From contig JABFSF010000026.1 in NCBI GenBank assembly GCA_013140755.1, positions 41,971 to 105,970 of the forward strand: a stretch of 64,000 nt of DNA. The letters are read 5' to 3'. The first letter of the stretch is position 1; each line of letters opens with the position of its first letter. The translations under genes and the position numbers were made by a program. Origin of the DNA: Methylotenera sp. GTDB lineage: Bacteria > Pseudomonadota > Gammaproteobacteria > Burkholderiales > Methylophilaceae. Positions 49,895 through 58,590 of this stretch are shown piece by piece. The notes below the pieces were generated by a model. That model had not been told where the DNA came from and searched no databases. It saw only the letters and a program-made list of their open reading frames with translations.

Positions 49895-50893
49895 ATGAAA
49901 AATACTAGCCAGATTCCTAACTTTAGCAATTTGGGCGTTATCTTGCGTACGCTCATTATGGTCAATAGCCTATTGGCCTTGGTAGCATTTGGTTTAAGCC
50001 ATAGTTGGCAAAGTTTTTTTATTAAAATAAGTACACTATCAACATTTGCGCAGCCTATTTTACTTATTTGTCTATTTTTACTGTATGGATGCTACCCGCT
50101 GTCAAAAAAACTTGCTTACCGTCATGCTGTTTTGGGGGTATTGAGTTTGGTGTTGTTTACCACCACGGGCATCTATGCTTTTTTTACGCAGTTTTGGCTT
50201 TTTAATGACTTACCTAGTCTGACGCGCATTTTATTTGGTGTGACTTTAATCAGTGCCGTGGTGCTGTATTACTTTTATTTGCATCAGCGCGCTTATTCGC
50301 CAGCCATTGCTGAGGCGCGCCTACAAGCACTGCAAGCCCGTATTCGCCCGCATTTTTTGTTTAACAGCATCAATGCCGTGCTCTCGCTGATTCGTAGCCA
50401 ACCCAAACAGGCGGAAACCGCGCTTGAAGACATGGCCGATTTATTTCGCGTATTGATGGCGGATAACCGTGAGTTGGTGCCACTAGCGCAAGAAATTGCC
50501 CTGTGCCGCCAGTATTTATCTCTTGAAAAACTACGCTTAGGCGATAGGCTCAACATTGAATGGCACATTGATGCAATGCCCCCAGATGCTTTAATTCCAC
50601 CCTTAATTTTGCAGCCTTTGCTTGAAAACGCGGTGTATCATGGTATTGAGCCTTTGCCCACAGGTGGTAGGGTGCGTATCCATATTTATACCCAGCAAAA
50701 AGAAATTCATTTGGTATTAAAAAACCCATACCAATTACCCAATGGTCATCATCATGGCAATAAAATTGCGTTGAATAATATTAAAGAACGTTTAACGTTG
50801 CACTTTGATCTTGAGGCTTCACTCAAGAGTAAGCAAGCCGATGGCGAATATGAGGTTCATATTACCTTACCGCACCAAAAACAAGCCCTATGA
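49895..50893 (+). CDS. LytS/AlgZ-type sensor histidine kinase
   Basis: About 332 aa. Five or so N-terminal membrane helices form the sensor, then a His_kinase domain with RPHFLFNSINAVLSLIRSQP (phospho-accepting His) and a HATPase with PPLILQPLLENAVYHGIEPL. Start is the ATG at 49895 or a GTG two codons earlier. Overlaps the response regulator by 4 bp. The pair matches AlgZ-AlgR (FimS-AlgR) systems that govern surface structures or virulence-type traits in Pseudomonas; the regulon here is unknown. Confidence 0.9.
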   Translation: MKNTSQIPNFSNLGVILRTLIMVNSLLALVAFGLSHSWQSFFIKISTLSTFAQPILLICLFLLYGCYPLSKKLAYRHAVLGVLSLVLFTTTGIYAFFTQFWLFNDLPSLTRILFGVTLISAVVLYYFYLHQRAYSPAIAEARLQALQARIRPHFLFNSINAVLSLIRSQPKQAETALEDMADLFRVLMADNRELVPLAQEIALCRQYLSLEKLRLGDRLNIEWHIDAMPPDALIPPLILQPLLENAVYHGIEPLPTGGRVRIHIYTQQKEIHLVLKNPYQLPNGHHHGNKIALNNIKERLTLHFDLEASLKSKQADGEYEVHITLPHQKQAL

Positions 50894-51648
50894 ACACGCT
50901 ACTGCACATTCTCATTGCCGATGATGAAACTCCAGCGCGCAACCGCTTGAAAGATTTATTGTCAGATTTTAACAACACGCAGATTGTTGGCGAAGCAAGT
51001 AATGGCAAAGAAGCTCTCAACCTCGCCAGCATGTTGACGCCAGATATTGTATTGCTAGACATTCGTATGCCAGAAATGGACGGCATTGAGGCCGCGCAAC
51101 ACTTGCAAAAACTCGCTAAGCCACCCGCCATTATTTTTACTACCGCTTATGATAGCTATGCGTTACAAGCGTTTGACATGAATGCGGTGGATTATTTATT
51201 AAAGCCCATTCGTTCAGAACGCTTACAAACCGCTTTGCAAAAGGCGCGCGCCTTATTGCCTAGCCAGCTTGCCGCAATAGTGCCACTCACCCCACAAAGA
51301 ACTCACCTCAGCATTCATGAGCGTGGGCGCGTGCTATTAGTGCCAATTGCCGATATTATTTATCTACGGGCAGAGCTGAAATACATTACCGTGCGCACGG
51401 CTGAGCGTGAATACTTAATTGAAGAATCACTCACGCACCTAGAGCAAGAGTTTAGTACTATTTTTATCCGCTTACACCGCAATTGCTTAGTGGCAAGTGC
51501 CGCTATTTTAGGCTATGAAAAACGCGAGTTAAACTTTGATGCACAAGGAAATGTGAATACAGAAAAACAATGGGTGGCTTTGCTTAAGCATATTCCAGAT
51601 GTGGTGGCAGTCAGCCGCCGTCAGCAACATTTAATTCGTCAAAGTTGA
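50890..51648 (+). CDS. LytTR response regulator (AlgR-like)
   Basis: 252 aa with a receiver domain (IADDETPARNRLKDLL; phosphorylated D57 in IVLLDIRMPEMDGIE; Lys in YLLKPI) and a C-terminal LytTR DNA-binding domain (PIADIIYLRAELKYITVRTA; RLHRNCLVASAAI). Start overlaps the kinase stop (ATGA). Cognate partner of the AlgZ-like kinase. Confidence 0.94.
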   Translation: MNTLLHILIADDETPARNRLKDLLSDFNNTQIVGEASNGKEALNLASMLTPDIVLLDIRMPEMDGIEAAQHLQKLAKPPAIIFTTAYDSYALQAFDMNAVDYLLKPIRSERLQTALQKARALLPSQLAAIVPLTPQRTHLSIHERGRVLLVPIADIIYLRAELKYITVRTAEREYLIEESLTHLEQEFSTIFIRLHRNCLVASAAILGYEKRELNFDAQGNVNTEKQWVALLKHIPDVVAVSRRQQHLIRQS

Positions 51649-51663
51649 ATAATTGTTGCCCAT

Positions 51664-52764
51664 TTAAGTTTTGCTACTCAGCCATTGTCTGCGCCAAAAA
51701 ATTAAAACCATCACGAGGGCAATGCTGAGCATGATGCTAATTGCCCACCAAAAGCCATGTTTATCTTCTAACCACGGCATGTAATGAAAGTTCATACCAA
51801 AAATACCTGCAATCAGGGTGGCTGGCATAAAGAGCATGGCTACTACCGTTAAAGCGCGTAGTTCTAAATTAACGCGCTGACTTACGCTTGCCATATAAAT
51901 ATCCATCATGCCACTTAAGCTGTCTCGAATGGATTCTAGCGATTCAATAAAATTAACGGTGTGGTCATATACATCGCGTAAATAGGGCATGGTAGCGGGT
52001 TGAAAAAAGCCTTTTTCATTGCGAGTGAGTGTGTTAATGACTTCACGTAGCGGCCAAACTGCGCGGCGTAGCTCTATGCTCACGTGTTTGAGTTGGTGAA
52101 TACTGTGTAATTCTGCATTTGTGGGTTTTGTGAGTAATTGTTCTTCTAAGGTTTCGCTAGCCTCGCCTACCTCTTCTAGTACGTTAAAGTATTTATCTAC
52201 AATGCTATCTAAAAGTGCGTAGGCTAAATAATCAATGCCCAATGTGCGCATTTGCGCTCGGCTAGCACGCAAACGTTCACGCACTGGCTCAAATGCGCCT
52301 GTTGAGCGTTCTTGAAAGGTGAGCAAAAAGTTGCTTCCTAGCACCATGCTAATTTGTTCAGAGCTGACGGACATACTTTCCTGATGATAGTAAAACAAAC
52401 GAGTTTCTAAAAACACATAGTGGTCAAATTCGTCAATTTTAGGGCGTTGTTCTGTGTTAAGAATATCTTCAATCACTAAAGGATGAAGGTTGAAAGCTTC
52501 GCCAATTTGTTTAACCAGCGCAACATCATGCACGCCATGAAGGTTTAGCCAGTGCTTTTGGTGTGGGTTGGGTTTGAAGTTTGCGAGTGCTTTAGGAGTG
52601 AGTTCGCACTCTGTGATTTCATTTGAATCGTAACTGATTTTGCTGATTTTAGCGGGTTGGTTTTGCTCAGGGGCAACATTACCAATGTAAACTAACGCGC
52701 CTGGGGGTAAGCCTGCTTTCCGTGCGTGATGTTTTTTTCTACGAGATAAGTGAATTTTTTTCAT
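51664..52764 (-). CDS. corA: CorA-family magnesium transporter
   Basis: 366-aa divalent cation channel. Large cytosolic N-terminal domain, long stalk helix and two C-terminal membrane helices; the selectivity motif GMN is in GIFGMNFHYMPW near residue 321, followed by the second helix (WWAISIMLSIALVMVLIFWR) and a basic tail. Also LEDILNTEQRPKIDEFDHYV, typical of CorA. Transports Mg2+ (possibly Co2+/Ni2+). Confidence 0.94.
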   Translation of the reverse strand: MKKIHLSRRKKHHARKAGLPPGALVYIGNVAPEQNQPAKISKISYDSNEITECELTPKALANFKPNPHQKHWLNLHGVHDVALVKQIGEAFNLHPLVIEDILNTEQRPKIDEFDHYVFLETRLFYYHQESMSVSSEQISMVLGSNFLLTFQERSTGAFEPVRERLRASRAQMRTLGIDYLAYALLDSIVDKYFNVLEEVGEASETLEEQLLTKPTNAELHSIHQLKHVSIELRRAVWPLREVINTLTRNEKGFFQPATMPYLRDVYDHTVNFIESLESIRDSLSGMMDIYMASVSQRVNLELRALTVVAMLFMPATLIAGIFGMNFHYMPWLEDKHGFWWAISIMLSIALVMVLIFWRRQWLSSKT

Positions 52765-52806
52765 AACTGCTTGGGGTTTGCATGTTTATGCATACTATAC
52801 CGCTTT

Positions 52807-52857
52807 TAAAGCCCACTGCATAACTACTGCGCTCGCTACGTTATGCAGTGGGCTTTA
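52807..52857 (-). terminator. Strong terminator after the TonB-dependent receptor gene
   Basis: A perfect 18-bp inverted repeat TAAAGCCCACTGCATAAC ... GTTATGCAGTGGGCTTTA with a 15-nt loop and A/T flanks, located between the receptor stop (52914) and the corA start (52764). Confidence 0.9.
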
Positions 52858-52913
52858 TTGTTGAGGCCTCTTCATCCTAAAAGACCTCAACAAACCCAAT
52901 TAGCCAGTGCCGA

Positions 52914-54938
52914 TTAAAAATCAGCGCGTGCGCCCAATAGAATAGAACGTTCCCCTGCGGGTGAAATGTCTTTTAAGAAAGAGGAGTGTTCGCGAATTTC
53001 TTGATTTAACAGGTTTTTAGCTTTAGCAAAGAGTTCAAAGTTAAATTTTGTAATGGGTAGTTTATAGCTCACCATTGCGGTGACATCTGTGTACCCATCG
53101 GTTTTCAGCTCATTTTCAGCAGTTCTATTTTGAGCAAAAGCATGTAGGACATCTAAGCGTGCGCCGATGCGATTGTACTCGTAGCGCAAACCAGTGCCTA
53201 AGCGTAATGGCGTAATGCGCGGTAGTGCATCACCATTGTCGCGGTTGGTGGCACGTACATAGTCGCCACGTACGGTTAAATCTAAATGGTCAATTAAGTT
53301 AAATTTACCTTCTGCTTCTAAGCCTTTAAAAGTGGCGGAGAGTGCCGAAAATTGGGCGATGGGTAAGCCTGAATCTACATCATTCACGCCCGTTTCCAGC
53401 AAGCCTAAAAAGCTACTAAAGCGAGTGTAATACGCCCCAAAGCTAAAAGTGTTTTTGCCTGCCTTCCAACGTAATTGCGCATCTAAGCCGTTTGAGCGTT
53501 CTTTGCTAAAGCTGGCGTTACCGACTTCATATTGCCCTGTGGCTAAGTGTGCGCCATCCGCATAAAGCTCAAAATAACTCGGGGCACGTTCGTTGTGCGA
53601 GAAGTTAGTGGCAACTGACCAATTGGGCGTGAAGGTGTAAACGCCGCCCAAGGCGTAGCTATAAGCATTAAAGCGGTTAGATTGTGCATTGGCAGCTTTT
53701 GCCCAAGCGGCAGCGTCTTGTGAGGTATGCTCAACGCGCCCGCCAAAGCTGAGTTTAAATGCATCTATCGGCAACTCTTCATACACGTATAATGCTTTGC
53801 TAGTGGTGCTTACAGGCGGCACAAAAGCTTCATCGCCTAGAGCCTCAAAATCAGTGTTTTGAAATTGAAAGCCTAGCACCCCTTCTATATTACCAATTTT
53901 TTCATGACCAAGCTCAATGCTACCTTCTACCCCCTCATTCTTAAAGGTTGTGCCCACTGCGCCATCTTCAATTTCTTGATGTTGGTAATCGGTATAAGCC
54001 ATACGTGCTTTAACGCGGTTTACAAGTGTGCCTAGCTCTCTAAATTCGGTAGCTACATCCACGCGGTCACTACGCATATCGGCACGTACGGCTTCTTCAG
54101 CCACTGTGCCGTAGTTATTTCTAAAACCTGAGTACGATGCCCCTAAATAACCGTTCTCAAAAATAAACGAGGCACCAATAGCACCGCCATCACCGCTGGC
54201 ACTGCTATTCACGAGCTTGCCTTTATTTTCACGCAAGCTGCCATCAGCACGCGCTTTACGGCTTGAAACAGCATAGCCATTAAGGTCTAAATCGCTGGTT
54301 TTTCGTGTGTAAGCATCCGCATGAATGGCAATCGCATTGGTGCCTGCGTCCACCACGCCTGCCAAATTATTTTGGCTATCAGCACCGCCAATGCTGCCTT
54401 CTACACGCCCAGTGACTCCATTTAAACTCTCTTTGGGAATGCGATTGTCTGTCGCATTGACTACACCACCCACGGCACTGCCACCATATAGCAAGGCGGC
54501 TGGACCACGCACCACATCAATTTGCTCAATAATCAGCGGGTCAATCGTCACGGCATGATCAAAACTTAAAGAGGATGCATCTAGTATGCCTACGCCATTT
54601 TGCATAATGCGTACACGTTCTGCATCTAGCCCCCGAATCACTGGGCGTGAAGCGTTAGGTCCAAAATGTGTGGCTGCAACCCCAGGAATACTGTTTAACG
54701 TATCGCCTAGCGTGCCTTCTCGGCGAAAAGAGAGTTCGCTTCCATTTAAAGTTGAAACAGGCACAGCGAGCGCATTAGCACTTAAACCAAGCGGATTGCC
54801 TGTGACTGAAATTGCTGAAAGCTCAACTGCATCTGGCTCTGTTGCTAGGGCGTGGTGGGTAAAAAGGCAACTGATTGCCAAAAAAAGTACTTTAGGTGCA
54901 AAGCGCGTACGCACCTGTAATAAAGATGATTTGTTCAT
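52914..54938 (-). CDS. TonB-dependent receptor, ZnuD-like
   Basis: 674-aa outer-membrane receptor. Signal peptide (APKVLFLAISCLFTHHALA), plug domain (LGDTLNSIPGVAATHFGPNA; RPVIRGLDAERVRIMQNGVG; IDPLIIEQIDVVRGPAALLY GGSAVGGVVNATDNRIP) and a C-terminal barrel ending in LLGARADF. The sequence style matches ZnuD zinc receptors rather than siderophore receptors, but the substrate is inferred. RBS GAGGGT precedes the ATG. A DUF2946-like gene lies 62 bp upstream, a pairing typical for metal uptake loci. Confidence 0.9.
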   Translation of the reverse strand: MNKSSLLQVRTRFAPKVLFLAISCLFTHHALATEPDAVELSAISVTGNPLGLSANALAVPVSTLNGSELSFRREGTLGDTLNSIPGVAATHFGPNASRPVIRGLDAERVRIMQNGVGILDASSLSFDHAVTIDPLIIEQIDVVRGPAALLYGGSAVGGVVNATDNRIPKESLNGVTGRVEGSIGGADSQNNLAGVVDAGTNAIAIHADAYTRKTSDLDLNGYAVSSRKARADGSLRENKGKLVNSSASGDGGAIGASFIFENGYLGASYSGFRNNYGTVAEEAVRADMRSDRVDVATEFRELGTLVNRVKARMAYTDYQHQEIEDGAVGTTFKNEGVEGSIELGHEKIGNIEGVLGFQFQNTDFEALGDEAFVPPVSTTSKALYVYEELPIDAFKLSFGGRVEHTSQDAAAWAKAANAQSNRFNAYSYALGGVYTFTPNWSVATNFSHNERAPSYFELYADGAHLATGQYEVGNASFSKERSNGLDAQLRWKAGKNTFSFGAYYTRFSSFLGLLETGVNDVDSGLPIAQFSALSATFKGLEAEGKFNLIDHLDLTVRGDYVRATNRDNGDALPRITPLRLGTGLRYEYNRIGARLDVLHAFAQNRTAENELKTDGYTDVTAMVSYKLPITKFNFELFAKAKNLLNQEIREHSSFLKDISPAGERSILLGARADF

Positions 54939-55000
54939 GATAGAACCCTCAAATAAATAGCAAAACTGTTCGGCGTAAAGGCCGAGCGACTCAATAAAAG

Positions 55001-55309
55001 CTATAAAAGTGAGGGAGGTGCGCGCGCAGCATACGCGGCGTGAGGTGAAGTTAAAGCATTAAAAAAGTAGTGTGATGCAGTTTGAAAGTGGGCATCAAAG
55101 GTTGGCAAAGCAAACGCGTGCGATTGCAAACCACTGCCCACTTGCGTGTAAGCAATACATTGCCCGCATTGCTCTGAAGGCGTATTTTTATCGTGTTGGC
55201 TATGTTTTTCTGCGGTTGAAAAGTGGCTAATTTCATGCGTGGCAACGCCTATTTGCGTTAAAGCAAATACAAAAACAAGTGCAATTTGAATAAAAAAGCG
55301 TTGTAGCAT
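55001..55309 (-). CDS. DUF2946-like small exported protein
   Basis: 102 aa. N-terminal hydrophobic signal (FFIQIALVFVFALTQIGVA), then THEISHF, a His/Asp-rich part (AEKHSQHDKNTPSEQCGQCI AYTQ) and the C-terminal YAARAPPSLL, the hallmark ending of DUF2946 proteins. His and CxxC residues suggest metal binding. It reads in the same direction as ttcA (14 bp before it) and the TonB receptor (after it), probably forming a unit with the receptor. Confidence 0.75.
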   Translation of the reverse strand: MLQRFFIQIALVFVFALTQIGVATHEISHFSTAEKHSQHDKNTPSEQCGQCIAYTQVGSGLQSHAFALPTFDAHFQTASHYFFNALTSPHAAYAARAPPSLL

Positions 55310-55323
55310 GGGTGAATACTAAC

Positions 55324-56172
55324 TTATTTGCGCACAAATTCAATGCGCGTATCAGAAATGTAACTAATGTTAAGCGCATTCTCTTCTTTAGCAGGCTCGC
55401 CAAATTTTGGATGATCAAACATCGGGTCTTCGTCCTCTTCTTTGGCTTGGCTTAAGTTTTTAAAGTCATATAAATCAAAATCAGCCAAGTGTGATGGTTC
55501 TACATTGCCAATGGCGCGAAAAATATTATTGATGCGACCTGGTTGCTCAAGCTCCCAAGTGTTGAGCATTTCTTTCACTTTTTGGCGTTGCAAGTGTTCT
55601 TGTGAGCCGCATAAATCGCACGGAATAATCGGGAATTCCATTTGCCGCGCATAGCTGGCAATGTCTTTTTCAGCACAATAAGCCAGTGGACGAATCACCA
55701 TAAACTCACCTTTATTGGTGGATAATTTGGGCGGCATGGCTTTCATTTTTGCGCCAAAAAACATATTTAAAAACAAGGTTTGCACGATGTCATCGCGGTG
55801 GTGTCCGAGTGCAATTTTATTCGCGCCCAATTGCTTGGCTGTGGTGTAAATAATGCCACGGCGTAAGCGCGAACACAATGAACACGTGGTTTTACCTTCT
55901 GGAATTTTTTCTTTAACAATTGAATAAGTGTCAGCCTCAACAATGCGGTAATCAATGCCTAGTTTTTCAAAATACGCGGGTAAAATATCGGCAGGAAAAC
56001 CTGGCTGTTTTTGATCTAAATTCATTGCAATGAGCTTAAACTTAATCGGTGCACGCTCTTGTAAAGCCAGCAAAATCATCAGCAAAGCATGCGAGTCTTT
56101 GCTTATTAGCACAACTCTGTCCGTTAACTTTGTGTAAAGTTCAATGAATTCATATATAAAATAAAGTATCAT
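55324..56172 (-). pseudogene. ttcA: TtcA (tRNA 2-thiocytidine synthetase) with lost N-terminus and PP-loop
   Basis: From about residue 35 on this is a clear Ttc[38 protein letters not shown] (cluster cysteines near 97-100), [33 protein letters not shown] (third Cys near 184). But the usual GDRVMVCLSGGKDSY segment is replaced by [16 protein letters not shown], three residues short and without SGG of the ATP-pyrophosphatase loop, and the ~50 residues that normally precede it are reduced to 17 unrelated ones ([16 protein letters not shown]). Upstream DNA becomes AT-rich at this point. Probably a non-functional or altered remnant; an intact copy elsewhere cannot be excluded. Confidence 0.75.
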
Positions 56173-56668
56173 GTTTACATAATAATATAAATGTTAACTT
56201 TTTTTGGACTTTAAGTTAAATCTTTACATTTTTTCGCTTTAAATTTTATCGAAATTACTTGGCTAAGCATAATATATTAGCAACATGTAATTCAAATTAA
56301 TTACTCATTACAGTAATGTTCAGAAAAGCAGTTAGTCAAAATGATTAAGTTTAAAGATATGCATATCTTAACTTTGAACTGCTGTCGTTTAAGTTACGAT
56401 ATTAAGTAGCCTCTACTTGATCATTTTAATCCTGAAATAGCATCCAAGAGTATGCTAAACCTGCTTTAGAGACTGGTCAGCGCCTTTGGTTTTACTAATA
56501 CAAGTGGATTTACTAATCAATGAACTACTACTGGATAGTGAAGATGTTTACTTTGAAGTTTTATGGGAATAATTTAAGTCTTCTGAACTGTGATGAGAGA
56601 GGTCATGTTTCGATAGGAAAAGCTAATAACATACCAATAAACGGCTCCTTAATCAGACGTTCATCTAT
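56173..56668. other. AT-rich gap at island border
   Basis: About 500 bp without a convincing gene. It is markedly AT-rich compared with neighbours and begins exactly where ttcA loses homology. A 16-bp perfect palindrome AAGATATGCATATCTT (56354-56369) sits inside a larger imperfect inverted structure with ends GCAGTT (56328) and AACTGC (56382). A + frame from 56520 exists but runs antisense through the XRE gene and is not credited. Confidence 0.55.
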
Positions 56669-56950
56669 CTATGCTTTGACAACTGCTAACTCTCTAACTA
56701 ATCTATTTAATAGTTCTTTTGATTGTATATCCTCGCCGACTTCTGAATATGTCATCAATAAAATGGTTATCGGATGAACTCCTAATACACCGGCTATATC
56801 CTCAAGCTTTTCTAATGTAATTGACTTCATACCTCTTTCAAGCGTGCTCATATAGGTTCTACTTGATACATCAGAAAAATCTTCTTGCGTAAGCCCACGT
56901 TTTTTTCTGATTAACTTTAAAGCCTTGCCAAATGATAAATTTATATCCAT
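56669..56950 (-). CDS. XRE-family HTH regulator
   Basis: 93 aa with a complete Cro/CI-type HTH in the first 65 residues: FGKALKLIRKKRGLTQEDFS, DVSSRTYMSTLERGMKSITL, EKLEDIAGVLGVHPITILLM. A short helical C-terminus follows. RBS AGGAAG before the ATG. Divergent from the unknown gene at 57037; the shared 86-bp gap contains a perfect inverted repeat that is its likely operator. Confidence 0.9.
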   Translation of the reverse strand: MDINLSFGKALKLIRKKRGLTQEDFSDVSSRTYMSTLERGMKSITLEKLEDIAGVLGVHPITILLMTYSEVGEDIQSKELLNRLVRELAVVKA

Positions 56951-56983
56951 AGAGCTTCCTTTTTAATAAGCTCTATATAGCCA

Positions 56984-57022
56984 AAATGAACACTATAGGA
57001 CTACAATCTATAGTGTTCATTT
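56984..57022. promoter_or_regulatory. Perfect 15-bp inverted repeat operator
   Basis: AAATGAACACTATAG (56984-56998), nine-base spacer, CTATAGTGTTCATTT (57008-57022). Lies between the divergent XRE gene and the gene at 57037, ending 14 bp before its ATG, with AAGGA following. Another small palindrome CTATATAG is at 56973. Most simply the autoregulatory binding site of the XRE protein. Confidence 0.75.
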
Positions 57023-57036
57023 AAAGGATTAATTAG

Positions 57037-57465
57037 ATGTTTATTACATCAGAAAAAACGAGAATTAAAAATCCATTTCTTGAAGTGGATCAGTATGGCT
57101 GGTCAAAAGTAGATTTAATGCTTTATGCACCGTTGTATTTTTGTAGATACATCGATTATATGGAAGGCGGAGAATTTACGACTACATCTCTTCTATCAAG
57201 AGTTTTTCAACTTCGTGATTTATCTAACATGTCTCATGTAACTATTAAAGATGTATATTTGATTAGTCCTGGGCACAAAAATAACACCGAGGGCTGGTTG
57301 ATGGGTAAAGTTTCCAAAATATTTGTATCAACAGATCATGAATCTAAGAATGGTCCGCCGGTATATAAGATCATTAAAAATGATGGGGCTGAGATTTTCG
57401 TTGATGAATGTTTCGAAGTTGATGATGAACAGTTAAGTTATGAAATGATTTTAGATGTAGGGTAA
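57037..57465 (+). CDS. Unrecognised 142-aa protein controlled with XRE
   Basis: Soluble, acidic protein (MFITSEKTRIKNPFLEVDQY ... VDLMLYAPLYFCRYIDYMEG; C-terminal IKNDGAEIFVDECFEVDDEQ). No domain recognised, no signal peptide. A good RBS (AAAGGA) and adjacency to the operator suggest regulated expression. AT-rich codon use matches the XRE gene rather than the core genes, pointing to horizontal acquisition. It might be an antitoxin-like, defence or phage-derived protein; no evidence decides. Confidence 0.65.
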   Translation: MFITSEKTRIKNPFLEVDQYGWSKVDLMLYAPLYFCRYIDYMEGGEFTTTSLLSRVFQLRDLSNMSHVTIKDVYLISPGHKNNTEGWLMGKVSKIFVSTDHESKNGPPVYKIIKNDGAEIFVDECFEVDDEQLSYEMILDVG

Positions 57466-57505
57466 GAAGGACTTGATCAAGATGGCTGCAGCAGCTATGT
57501 TGAGT

Positions 57506-57940
57506 TTATGCTTCAGGCTTAGCGTACCATGGTTTAAATCGTTGAGTTAGGCTAATTTGAGCTCTCAGAAGCCAGCCAACCCAACCATCAAAAAATGGAG
57601 GAAACTCATGGGCAGCATCATCAAGGGCTAACCACAACCCATCATATTTTATCAACTTTATCCAAGTTAAGATTTCTTCGTAGCGATAATAATTAGTCTC
57701 TTCATTGATTGGAATAATTGGGCATTTATCAACAACTCTTTGTCGCAAATCCTCACTGAAAATCTCTCTCAAAGCCTCCATTCTCTTTATTTCGCGCCAC
57801 GATGAAGAAATAACCACATCGACTTCCGGATACTCACGAAGCCAATTTTCAAGTAGCGGCAGTTTATTGAAATCGTCCGGATGGCCTGCCGCATTGAGTG
57901 CAGAGTGAAGCACACCGTCGAAATCTAGAAAAAGTATCAT
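57506..57940 (-). CDS. HAD-superfamily protein (HAD_SAK-like)
   Basis: 144 aa. Motif I DFDGVLH with nucleophile D6 and acid D8; VVISSSWREIKR fits motif II; LWLALDDAAHEFPPF carries the late acidic motif. The short capless form matches HAD domains of the Swiss-army-knife RNA-repair type (HAD_SAK family), predicted to act on nucleic-acid phosphates in conflict systems; the biochemical role is inferred only. Overlaps the upstream gene by 4 bp (ATGA), so the two are co-translated. Confidence 0.8.
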   Translation of the reverse strand: MILFLDFDGVLHSALNAAGHPDDFNKLPLLENWLREYPEVDVVISSSWREIKRMEALREIFSEDLRQRVVDKCPIIPINEETNYYRYEEILTWIKLIKYDGLWLALDDAAHEFPPFFDGWVGWLLRAQISLTQRFKPWYAKPEA

Positions 57941-58590
57941 AATGATTGATCTAAATTGGCTTCAGCAGGATATTCTTCAAACCAATTCACCCGACTATAT
58001 CTAAATTGATTAAAAGCTTCATCAATACCAATTTCGTGTTTAAGAATTCGTTTTACTACTACTAGCAATGCCGCGACATCTTCAGCAGAACGAATCTCAG
58101 CTGGCGCGCATAAAGAGACAGATTTACCATCTTTCCACCATCTCACTACAATACTTGGTTTGACAATAATGTCTGTTTCTTTCCGCACATTTTCTTGTGC
58201 GAGCTTTAGTACTGTCGCGAAAGCGTCACTATTTATTTTTGAGGGAAGGGTCAGCCATGCACTTATCTGCTTGCGAGATTTACCTAGTTTTTTATAAATA
58301 GGTACAACTGCACTCGTAAGCGCATTTGGAAGTTCGTCTCCAAAGAGAAGCTTCGCTTGTATACATGCTTGACCAGTGACTGCCTCTTGAAATGCCATGC
58401 GCGGGTGTTTCAAATATACGGTAATGTAACAACCATTTAACAGAAAGCTAAAGTCTGACCACCAGGTTAAATCAGTAGGTGCTATCTCGGTAAACGAGTG
58501 ATGACAGAAGATTTTATTCACGAACTCGGACTTTGTTGGTGTAGCACTTTTGAACGCACGCCTGATGTTTTCATAATAATGATTTTTCAA
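57937..58590 (-). CDS. Unrecognised 217-aa protein coupled to the HAD gene
   Basis: Soluble protein without signal or membrane segments: MKNHYYENIRRAFKSATPTK, LTWWSDFSFLLNGCYITVYL KHPRMAFQEA, then mixed alpha/beta with VRWWKDGKSVSLCAPAEIRS AEDVAALLVVVKRI. No domain recognised. Its TGA overlaps the ATG of the HAD gene, forming a two-gene unit convergent with the XRE-controlled gene. Could be the substrate-recognition partner of the HAD protein. Confidence 0.7.
   Translation of the reverse strand: MKNHYYENIRRAFKSATPTKSEFVNKIFCHHSFTEIAPTDLTWWSDFSFLLNGCYITVYLKHPRMAFQEAVTGQACIQAKLLFGDELPNALTSAVVPIYKKLGKSRKQISAWLTLPSKINSDAFATVLKLAQENVRKETDIIVKPSIVVRWWKDGKSVSLCAPAEIRSAEDVAALLVVVKRILKHEIGIDEAFNQFRYSRVNWFEEYPAEANLDQSL

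Noticed and set aside
56520-56777. 85-codon + strand frame in the AT-rich gap
   Set aside because: Its second half is antisense to the XRE gene, no ribosome-binding site, and no recognisable protein character.
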